In this document: one piece after another, positions 12,600-64,000 of the stretch
Layout of the letters: every line of letters starts with the position of its first letter
Position numbering within the stretch: position 1 is the stretch's first letter
Source of the DNA: Salvelinus alpinus
Lineage: Eukaryota; Chordata; Actinopteri; Salmoniformes; Salmonidae
Assembly (NCBI RefSeq): GCF_045679555.1
Contig: NC_092093.1
Location: forward strand, 63,632,390-63,696,389
Direction of reading: 5' to 3'
Length of the DNA: 64,000 nucleotides
Notes under the pieces: generated by a model
What the model was told of the DNA's origin: nothing
The model's input: the letters and a program-made list of their open reading frames with translations, nothing else
The model's database searches: none
Made by a program: the position numbers and the translations under genes

Positions 12600-13160
12600 C
12601 ATAGAAAAGGCAGGGTCTCTGCTCAGGGTGGATAGGGGAGGCTACCCAGGGCTTACTATTTTATGCAATCCAGTCCCCACAGGGTTAACGTTAAAGGCTT
12701 GAAATAAACATATTTTGGGGATGAGGACTTGACCTAGCCTAGTTTGAAATGGCCTAATAACAAGGGGTTAGGGTGTTTATAAAGGTGTTTTTGGGAGCAA
12801 ATTAAACTTGGCGGTGGCTGGTTTAATGATAGCACTAGACTGGTTCCATTCTAGCAGCTTTAGTAACTGACAGATGACTGCATATTTTAGGGTAACACAA
12901 GTGTTACACTGGGCAAAGGGAGCAGACTAGAGTGAGAGTGTGAATGTGAGAAAGACAAAAAGATAGAGAGGGTAGTAAACGAGGGCAGTGAACGAGTAAA
13001 GACAGACCTCAGAGAGAAAAAGTAGGATGGACTGGGATTGTTCCATTATTGAAGACACGGTTCTATTCCTGGAAGAGAACATACGTTCTTTTTCCGTTTT
13101 CCAGGTTAACACAGAGACAAAAGAAGAGAAACTCCCAACTCCAATGTTAACATTTCCACT
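12600..13160. other. Intergenic, nothing recognised
   Basis: No exon, element or RNA gene supported between the wasf3 GC island and the proposed cdk8 polyadenylation signal. Confidence 0.5.
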
Positions 13161-13161
13161 T

Positions 13162-13167
13162 TTTATT
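13162..13167 (-). terminator. cdk8: Candidate cdk8 polyadenylation signal
   Basis: TTTATT on the plus strand reads AATAAA on the minus strand, 929 nt downstream of the cdk8 stop codon. It is the first perfect hexamer met in that direction. The intervening 13168-14095 would be 3' UTR. Confidence 0.4.
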
Positions 13168-14095
13168 GTCAGGATACTTGCTTCATGTAAAATATTTAAA
13201 TACAATACATGTTCCATATGCCGTCCTCCACACGATTGGTTGGTTTTGTCATTATGAAGTTCTAAGGTTCTGCTCACAGCGATTAAAAACAGCTGCTCTC
13301 TCTCAGCCCAACGGAAGCTGCTTCACCACTTCCTTTTTTTATACAGTCAGTGAAAACCAAACCAAGGAAAACAGATTCAATTATAAACTACTAATATCAG
13401 GTATTTTTTGTTTTTGTCTCAATTACGCCCCCAACAAGAGCTGTGGATGGGGCACAAACTCCCAGCATGCTCCTGTCAGCAGCTCAGTTCGGTCCCCAGC
13501 GAAGACGCCCTCGGAAGGGAGGACAGACAGACAAGAAGAAAGACCGACAGGAGGACAGAGACAGGAGGACAGAGGGGCATGTACTCTGTCAATGCTGGCA
13601 GTCACATAGCAGCTTTAGTCTGATCGAAGCTTCAACAGGAAGAGGGGATCTGGCTGGAAAGGGGGAGAGCTTTGGTGGAGGTGGTGAGAAGGAGGGAGTA
13701 GGTAACACCCTGGGTGGCCTTCACTGCAAATTAAGCCATCTTCTGTTTGCTTGTCATGTTGTGGCTTTTGTTAAGTACCAGTTCTGAAGGTTAACTTTAT
13801 AATGCTCATAGACACAGCAACAAAGAGCGGAGGGAACGAGGGAAGAACCAACTGACAGCATCCGTTCTTCTCCATCGTCATCTAGTTTTGCGGTTTAGTC
13901 TCCATGTGTTGCTCATTGTTGAAGTTATGTTATTTTCAGGATGGGCTCATTATATTTCATACTGGGCTAACGGACTACTGCAGTGAGGGTGGACCGGTGG
14001 GTTAAATGTGGGGGGAGGGGTGGGTATTGCCATGGACACACCCACCTCCCTCAGTACATTCTCCCTAGTGGGCCAGGCGAGGGCTGGGTCAGGGG

Positions 14096-29499
<15,404 letters not shown>

Positions 29500-29507
29500 C
29501 GGATTCC

Positions 29508-29655
29508 ATGGTGATGGACCCTCCTGGCGGGCGAGACGAGCGGCGTCGTCAGGCAGAGCGTCTTCGACGGGAGGAGGCGTACTATCACTTCATCAACGAG
29601 CTGAGCGAGGAAGAGTACCGCCTTATGAGAGACAGCAACCTGCTGGGCACACCTG
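29508..29655 (+). CDS. rnf6: rnf6 first coding exon
   Basis: The exon starts after gccacag at 29500 with 8 nt of 5' UTR, then ATG. It ends LLGTP-G at donor gtgaga, phase 1. Confidence 0.93.
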
Positions 29656-32520
29656 GTGAGAGGAACCTAGAACACTTGACGCAGGGTTGCATAGCTCCAG
29701 TCCCCCAGGGCAGCGGTGTCTGCTAGTTTTCCTCATCGTTTTTTAAATAACTGGCTAATTTGTACCAGGACAACCACGGGATAGGCAACTCCAGTCCTAC
29801 AGGGTCCTGATTGGTCTCACACTTTTGCCCCTCTAGCACACCTGACTCTAATAATCAACTAATCATGATCTTCAATTTAAAATGTAATTAGTTTAATCAG
29901 CTGTGTTTTCTAGAGATGGAGGAAAGCTGTGACCACTCTGGCCCCCGAGGACTGGAGTTGCCCATCCCTGCTTTATCCAATCAGTGGTGCTAATTAATGC
30001 CATGGAGAAACAATAACCATAGGACTGCAGCCCTGGAGTTGTCGTGCACCCCTGCCACAACCCAATAGACTGAAACCTGCTAATGCACCCTAATATAGGC
30101 CTACACACACACACATTGTGTAATAAAACTAGCACATTTTATAATGTAATGGCTTCATGTTGGCTACTAAGGGCTGAAAATGAATCTGGACAATCAAGCA
30201 TATAAGTCCTCCGTCTTGACCTAACAGAGGACATGTTGTTCCCCAGGTGAGGTGACAGCGGAGGAGCTACGGCAGCGCCTGGACGGGGCAAAGGAGCGTG
30301 TGTCATCTCAGCCCCGCCCTGAACCACTCCCACAGAACACTGAGGCCGGAGAGGAGGAGGGGAGCAGCATTGAGGGGGAGGAGAGCGAGGGAGGGGCAGG
30401 TAGGAATAATGAGCTATAGCGGTGGTAGTGGTTTTATGGGCTTATAGAGGTTATTGTGGGAAATTAATGCTAAAGGGTCTGTATAACCTAAACTGACAGA
30501 TTGTTATGGGTCTCAAAAGGTTCAAGGCCTAATTGCTGCTGTATACTCACTCAGTTCAGTTTATTTATTATTGATCAAAGTACTAAAGTATTACTAGATA
30601 ATTACAACTGACTCAGTTCAGTAACGAGCTGCTGTCTGTATAGCTACTGCTGAGCCGGGAGCAGAGACGTCTAACGGCGACTCACTGCTGGAGTGGCTGA
30701 ACACCTTCCGACGTACAGGGAACGCCACGCGCAGTGGCCAGAGCGGCAACCAGACGTGGCGCGCGGTCAGCCGCACCAACCCCAACAGTGGAGAGTTCCG
30801 CTTCAGCCTGGAGATCAACATCAACCATGAGCAGCCAGAGCCAGGGGAGCACAGTGATGCCCCCGACCCCTCAGAGCTGTCCCCTGTCCCCCCTCCATCC
30901 ACAGCCTCCTCAGCCTCCATACGCACTGCCCCCTACACCCCTGCCCGGCCCTCCCCCTATCCCTTACCTCGAGCTACCCAGGGCAGGAGGGCTCAGATCC
31001 GCCGTACACGCAGTAGTACCACCATCCCTCCTCTGACTCCCGCACCCCTCACCACACCCCTGCCCCCCCCTACTGCTCTAAGCGGTACAGCAGCCCTCAC
31101 CCTCCCACCACCTCCAGTCCCCATCACCCCCCCTATTCTAAATCCTTCAATAAGCCCTCCACAGCTCCAACCCCCAAGCAGAGCTTCCTCCCCAAGGGAG
31201 GAGCAGGAGGAGGGGGTTCCTACCCTGGACTTCCCCCGTGTACCGCCCCAGTCTGGCCCCCAGGTGGCGTCTGTGGGGCGTGAGCCTCGTAGCAACAGGA
31301 CTCGATCTCGCGGCCGGACCCGCAGGGCTGCAGCAGGAGGTGGGACTACCTCCCGGTCATCTAGGAGACGTAGCCGCTCCCCTCTTCAGAGAAACCCCGC
31401 CCCTAACTTGGCTACCTTGCCTCCTAGTGGTGGGAATGGAAATGGTGTCTCTAATAATGGCCACACTGCTGAGCCCGGAAACAGAACTGCTTCTGTCTCC
31501 ATGGAGACCGGTGAGGCCGTGTCAGAGCCGGCTGTACTAGCAGAGCCTGGCCCAGAGGCAGGTGAGCAGGAGGGAGAGGCACACACGGCCGGGTCGGGGG
31601 GTGCAGGGGGGGTGCGGCGCCACCCCACCATCATGCTGGATCTGCAGGTGCGGCGCATCCGACCGGGAGAGAACCGGGACCGGGACAGCATCGCCAGCCG
31701 AACCCGTTCCCGGGCCCGCGCCGCCGAAAACACTGTCACCTTCGAGAGTGACAGCGGGGGCTTCCGGCGCACAATCTCCCGCTCGGAGCGGGCCGGGATC
31801 CGGACCTACGTCAGCACCATCCGGATCCCTCTGAGGAGGATCAGTGAGACAGGATTGGGGGAGCCCAGCTCCACCGCCCTGCGCTCCATCCTCAGACAGA
31901 TCATGACCGGCTTCGGGGAGCTCAGCTCCCTCATGGAGACGGAGGCTGACGCTGAGACCACTGAGGGCATGCCCGGTCACCAGGACCCTGTAGGACCCAA
32001 TGCAAACACCAACACCGCACAGACCTACCGTAGCCACAGTAACGAGAGTGGAACTGTGGCGGGAGGCCAGGCAGCAGAGACGGAGAGAGAGGGGGGGGGC
32101 GATGAGGAGGAAGGAGGGCAGGGGAGGTTAGGTGGGAGTGGCAACGGTGGAATCCCAACCCCTGACGACGGTCGGCCGATGAGCAGGGACACAAACAACC
32201 TGGTAGAGAACGGCACGTTGCCCATCCTGCGGCTGGCCCACTTCTTCCTGCTCAACGACGAGGAGGACGAGGAGCACCCGCGCGGCCTGACCAAAGAGCA
32301 GATCGACATACTAGCCACGCGCACCTACGGCCAGGCCAGCCTGGAGGGGGAAGCGGGGCGCGCCTGCAGCGTCTGTATCAACGACTATGCCCAAGGGAAC
32401 AAGCTGCGCCGCCTGCCCTGCGCCCACGAGTTCCACATCCACTGCATCGACCGCTGGCTCTCTGAGAACAACACCTGCCCCATCTGCAGGCAGTCCATCC
32501 TCCCTGCTCACCAGGACTGA
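29508..32520 (+). CDS. rnf6: rnf6, RING-H2 E3 ubiquitin ligase, complete
   Basis: Three coding exons: 29508-29655, 30247-30399 and 30644-32520, phases 1 and 1, total 2178 nt, 725 residues (human RNF6 has 685). RNF6 and its paralogue RLIM are nuclear RING E3 ligases. Order of parts: N-terminal helix with [20 protein letters not shown] and [24 protein letters not shown] and [20 protein letters not shown]; a long Pro/Ser-rich stretch; an Arg/Ser basic region; the conserved [20 protein letters not shown] and [14 protein letters not shown] block; acidic linker; RING-H2 at about 675-715 ([17 protein letters not shown]) with all zinc ligands present. RLIM is the alternative; location beside cdk8 and block sequence favour rnf6. 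An in-frame ATG also occurs two codons downstream (29514). Confidence 0.96.
29783..29972. mobile_element. MITE in rnf6 intron
   Basis: Ends GGCAACTCCAGTCC and GGACTGGAGTTGCC are inverted copies about 190 bp apart; the interior is non-coding. A common teleost MITE. Confidence 0.75.
30247..30399 (+). CDS. rnf6: rnf6 second coding exon
   Basis: Encodes [19 protein letters not shown] and an acidic stretch. Entry and exit phase 1; acceptor ccccag, donor gtagga. Confidence 0.93.
30644..32520 (+). CDS. rnf6: rnf6 last exon with RING domain
   Basis: A single 1877-nt open exon, acceptor tgtatag, stop TGA at 32518-32520. GC-rich compared with its surroundings. Contains about 85% of the protein, including the RING-H2. 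Confidence 0.96.
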
Positions 32521-33627
32521 CCCTGCCCTGACCCCTTGAATCCCCTGACCCCAGACCATCACCGGCTTCACCTCGCCCCCTGCTGGCCGAACTGAGCATG
32601 CCCGAGCAGAGAGGACGGTACATGTACATAGCGCTTTAATGTTTTCATTTACCATTGCAATATTAATTGTGTTCACTCTGAAATGGTAGAACCCAAAGGG
32701 GTAGGGGGGGGCTAATGCAGAGAATTAACGTGTTATTTTTTTAGACTTATTTTCAGCACCTTTGTTTTTTTAATGTATTTTCTTGTCTTGTTTCTCTTCG
32801 GCCTCTGTCACGATGCTTCTGAAGTCCACATTTACAGATAGCACTTAACTTAAAGAGCTACTATAGCTAGCCGCTGCTGATCAGTCTCGAACTCTTTCAC
32901 CTGATACGCTGTGATGTCACAAATGGACTACAGCAATCAGTCAGTCGCTTCTGTAGATTTGATTTGGTTGACGATGTGTAAATATGTCACCGCCGCCGCC
33001 TGTGTTTTGGGGTTGAGAAGAGAGTCATCCTTGTTGCATTTTAAGCAGAAAACATTAAGTTAGAGCTAATATTGGAATCCTTCTATTTAAAGCTCCAACA
33101 ACCCTTTTTAAAGTGTCCTCTATCATGTGTATGTGTTTGGACAAAGGCTATTGTGGTTCTATTTTACCTTTTAATTACATTTTACTTGGCCAGTGGTCCC
33201 TAGGATGTTGTTGATGTCTGCCTACCTGTTCCAGCTCTTTAAACCTAGCCATCGAACCCCATAGATCCACAGTGGATGTCCAATAGTTCTTCAAATTAGT
33301 TGCAGCCTTTGACACTTAGTAACACAAGTCAGAAAGAAACATCTAAAGCTAAGAAGTGTGTGAGGTAATTTAGCAGCAAGCACTTGTAGTTGGACTCGTC
33401 TGTTAGGGAGACAGGCAAATAATGCAATAACATGAAGGAGGAACGGAAGGACCGTTTTGTGTTAGATGTTTAAACTTTATAGTGCTGTTCTCTCTTGTTT
33501 ACTCCTGGGCATTGATGAATAATTCATCTGTTGTGAGATGGAGAGTATCTGCTCTGTAGTATGCTCTCCCTCTGTCCCCAGACTCCTAAACTCCTCAATC
33601 ATCATCACCCACTCCTCTAACGCACAC

Positions 33628-33818
33628 GTGTCAAACTCATTCCACGGAGGGCAGAGTGTCTGTGGGTTCTCTCCACCCTTGTACTTGATCGATGAATTAC
33701 GGTCATTAATTGGTAAGGAACTCCCCTCACCCTTGTTGTCTAGGTCTGTCTAATTGAAAGGACAACCAAAAACCTGCAGACACTCGGCCCTCCGTGGAGT
33801 GAGTTTAACACCCCTGCT
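33628..33818. mobile_element. MITE downstream of rnf6
   Basis: Inverted ends TGTCAAACTCATTCCACGGA and TCCGTGGAGTGAGTTTAACA about 190 bp apart; no coding content. Confidence 0.78.
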
Positions 33819-34380
33819 CTAATGTCTGTGTTTAAAGCCCCTGCTTTGGGAGAACCTGCCTGTCATGGCCTGATTTCTATCACCTAAGTAGTTTCATGTT
33901 CACAAACCTGAAAGGAATGACTAGGTGAAAGCAAAATGGTGAAGCCTCCACTCAATCCATTTTCTACATCTATCCAATCCTTTCGGATCAGTGTCTTCCT
34001 CCATTAGCCTGGCTTAGATCTCAATTGGCTTTCCCTGCAGGCAGTATCACCCTGTTACCACCAGGGGCAGTGTTCACAACTACAGTATGACGTGGTGAGG
34101 ACTGGAGACCAGTGGTATTGGTGTCCATGCAGGGCAGGGGTTTTCTCTCATTTTCATACTAACTTTGTTCCAAGCAGACTCATTAGACAGGGATGTGATA
34201 CAGGAAACAATGCTCTTTCTGTACTGAAGTGTGTGTGTGTGTGTGTGTGTTAGCGCTGAAGGAAGTGATAACAGAATGTCTAATATGGTTCTGGAGAAGC
34301 ATCAGTCAGTCGCCTGAATGTCCATCTATCTAAGAAAGAGTGAGAGGGTCCGTGGCCACCGAAATGAATATTTATTCTGT

Positions 34381-34386
<6 letters not shown>

Positions 34387-34411
<25 letters not shown>

Positions 34412-34875
34412 ATCCCCTTTTTCTCCCCAATTTTCGTGGTATCCAATCGCTAGTAATTACTATCTTGTCTCATCGCTACAACTCCCGTACGGGCTCGGGA
34501 GAGACGAAGGTCGAAAGTCATGCGTCCTCCGAAGCACAACCCAACCAAGCCGCACTGCTTCTTAACACAGCGCGCCTCCAACCCGGAAGCCAGCCGCACC
34601 AATGTGTCGGAGGAAACACCGTGCACCCGTCCCCCTCGGTTAGCGCGCACTGCGCCCGGCCCGCCACAGGAGTCGCTGGAGCGCGATGAGACAAGGATAT
34701 CCCTACCGGCCAAACCCTCCCTAACCCGGACGACGCTAAGCCAATTGTGCGTCGCCCCACGGACCTCCCGGTCGCGGCCGGCTGCGACAGAGCCTGGGCG
34801 CGAACCCAGACTCTGGTGGCGCAGCATAGCACTGCGATGCAGTGCTCTAGACCACTGCGCCACCCGGGAGGCCCA
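34387..34875 (-). mobile_element. tRNA-derived SINE, long form, with poly(A) tail
   Basis: On the minus strand the head is GGCCTCCCGGGTGGCGCAGT with B box GGTTCGCGCCC, followed by a body of about 400 bp (GTTTCCTCCGACACATTGGT, TGCGGCTGGCTTCCGGGTT) and an A-rich tail, seen on the plus strand as the T run at 34387-34411. It is the same family as 58326-58735. Confidence 0.88.
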
Positions 34876-34982
34876 TTCTGTTCCTATTTAATGAGAAACA
34901 AACTTTGAAATATTGAATGTGTTATGTGATGAGATTTAAAAAACAGTTAAGATTAATATGTATTCTGTTACTATGTAATATA

Positions 34983-34988
34983 AATAAA
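34983..34988 (+). terminator. rnf6: Candidate rnf6 polyadenylation signal
   Basis: AATAAA about 2.46 kb after the stop codon, beyond the SINE. If used, the SINE and MITE lie in the rnf6 3' UTR. Confidence 0.3.
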
Positions 34989-35751
34989 CACAAGGGTTTT
35001 CTTCTGCTCCTTAACAAGGGAATTAAATACAGCTTTGTTATGCCTGGAGTTAATTTGTGAGCTCTTTATTTGCTTCCCACTGGGGACTTTGTGTTCCTCC
35101 CACAGGACCACTGTCTTTTCCCACATCTCCAATGACATTCTCTCCCTGTGGTGTGAACAACTGTACCTCCTATCATATCATGACAAGTCTTGGTTTTTAC
35201 TTTAATTTTAGATGGCTCTCCCGCTCCATAGACTAGAAGTTACTCAGGCCTAGGCCTATGGAATTAGATTAACGTCAAACTAAGTAGGACAGTGAGGTTA
35301 TGATCAAAGATGCACATGTGAAATGGTCATAGTACAGAAGTGCTAATAGCAATATTCCCTAGTAGTTATCTATTTAGCCTACCTCTGCAGTGTTGGCCTT
35401 TCTGCGTCTATGGCTTACTGAATGAGTTAGGCTATTTTTATGCTTGACGTGATATTAGACTTAATTTAGGGCACACACTCAGCTACATCAATGTCCAATT
35501 GAAGCAAAGTGAATCAGGATGAAGGAACGAGATTCACTCGAGTATCCTACTTATGCAACGGATCAGGCTTTTTGTGATCTTGGCTGAGGACGCGCGCACG
35601 CACAAACACGTCTCACCCCTATGCGCGCTCTCGTCGCTGCTGAGCCGACCCATCGCCGTCCCTCGTCCAACGACCGAACATGATTCACCTCCCAGCGAAC
35701 GCAGCCTTGTCCCGGGCCCGCATTCCCCCGCTTTGTACGTGAGCCACGGGC

Positions 35752-63038
<27,287 letters not shown>

Positions 63039-63840
63039 GTGAGTACATATTGTTTCTTCTTCTTGCCTTACCAATTCCTCCTTTACCCCCCCACTCATCA
63101 TCCACCTCTTCTCCTCATCCTCATTTTACACTTACTGCTCCTGCTCCTTCTCCTCCCCGTGTGTGTGTGTGTGTGTCTGTCTTTAGGGTGGGTTCTATAG
63201 TGTTACCGTGGGAACTAGGGTGTGGCAGAGCAAAGATTGGAGGGTGTGTTTCTTTGTCTGCTCACAGGTGGAGGTAATTAAGCTGTCTGGTGTCTTCCTG
63301 GAGAAAGATATCTCTTTCTCTCCTCTCATCCCTCTCTGTGTGTCTCTCTCACTCACAAACACACACACTGAGTGAGAATTTCCTCTGGGTAAACACAGGG
63401 CTTCTTCACCACTGCAGACCCACTGGATTGGCATAGTCATTCTTTATTACATATCTGTGAGCATTATTGAGTGTGTGTGCAGACCCCAGTATCAGAGACA
63501 TTCTGTAGAATACAGTTTGCTGCAGTCAAATTCTACAGATTACATTTCAACCTTAGGCTTGTTAAGTTGAGTGTCATTCTAAGTGGTTGGGTAACTGTCA
63601 TGTGAGAATGGCTCATAATGAACACACACACTCCGTCTCAGTCTGCTAGCTTTAGTGGAGTTAATTTGTCTGTGAGACAGACAGTCTGCAGATAGCAGGC
63701 AGGGTTACGGCCTGTAAATGCCATTGTGTCTCAGAATGTGTGTATGAAGTGGAATGTGTACTGATGGACTGTTTTGGGATAGAGCGAGATATCAGAGTTA
63801 CCATATGGAGAGAACGGACAGAGTGCCATAGAAGAGTGTG

Positions 63841-64000
63841 TTCACCTTAACTGTTTAGCTCGGGATGTGGTGTTCACTGTAACTGTTTAGCTCGGGATGT
63901 GGTGTTCACTGTAACTGTTTAGCTCGGGATGTGGTGTTCACTGTAACTGTTTAGCTCGGGATGTGGTGTTCACTGTAACTGTTTAGCTCGGGATGTGGTG
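63841..64000. repeat. 32-bp tandem repeat running off the window
   Basis: Five exact-length units containing CTGTTTAGCTCGGGATGTGG; the first has CACCTTAAC where later units have CACTGTAAC. Continues beyond the right edge; in atp8a2 intron 23. Confidence 0.95.

Larger units (their letters stand above)
32521..34982 (+). other. rnf6: rnf6 3' UTR and downstream sequence
   Basis: No further coding sequence. Contains a MITE (33628-33818), a GT tract (34230-34249) and a SINE (34387-34875). The first convincing AATAAA is at 34983-34988, so the 3' end cannot be placed exactly. shisa2, expected here by comparison with human, was not found. Confidence 0.45.

Noticed and set aside
13166-13787. Overlapping open frames downstream of cdk8 (up to 147 codons)
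   Set aside because: They lie in the presumed cdk8 3' UTR, on the opposite strand, with low-complexity Arg/Asp/Gln composition and no motif.
30734-32676. Long antisense and shifted frames over rnf6
   Set aside because: They are shadows of the GC-rich coding exon; only the frame with the RING-H2 domain matches a known protein.

Overview
The window is vertebrate nuclear DNA, almost certainly from a salmonid fish (salmon, trout or charr). The genes have short GT-AG exons. The introns are full of salmonid-type repeats: tRNA-derived SINEs, RSg-1-type LINEs, several Tc1-like transposon families with TA target sites, and teleost MITEs. There are no bacterial features, CRISPR arrays or rRNA genes.

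Four protein genes are recognised, in the order wasf3 (-), cdk8 (-), rnf6 (+), atp8a2 (+). This is the gene neighbourhood of human 13q12. wasf3 contributes only its first coding exon (1249-1381) and a probable non-coding first exon near 12.34-12.56 kb. cdk8 is complete: 13 coding exons between 27402 and 14096, 462 codons plus stop, every splice phase matching. rnf6 is complete: three coding exons, 29508-32520, 725 aa, C-terminal RING-H2. atp8a2 enters at 35.75 kb and leaves through the right edge: 23 exons in consistent phase, about 747 codons, up to just after the TGDKQE motif.

Layout: 0-9.8 kb holds the wasf3 exon, LINE and SINE debris, and one LINE interrupted by two Tc1 elements whose 3' tail has grown into a 35/29-bp minisatellite. 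9.8-14.1 kb is intergenic sequence, the probable wasf3 promoter and the cdk8 3' UTR. 14.1-27.4 kb is cdk8, with a Tc1/LINE/Tc1 chimera, a MITE, a 1.7-kb minisatellite and a hAT remnant in its introns. 27.4-29.5 kb is the divergent cdk8/rnf6 promoter interval. 32.5-35.5 kb is the rnf6 3' region with a MITE and a SINE. 35.6-64 kb is atp8a2, with a nested Tc1-in-MITE, a 52-bp satellite, a palindromic insertion with 16-bp flanking repeats, a third full-length Tc1 and a four-component nest in intron 20.

The genes do not form a pathway. CDK8 is the Mediator kinase, RNF6 a RING E3 ligase, ATP8A2 a P4-ATPase lipid flippase and WASF3 an actin regulator; their adjacency is conserved synteny. Points most worth checking are three exon-edge duplications inside cdk8 (exons 4, 8 and 9), two unassigned symmetric exons in atp8a2 intron 1, the apparent inversion of atp8a2 relative to human with no shisa2 found, and the palindromic insertion near 40.5 kb. 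I found no convincing new multi-gene system.
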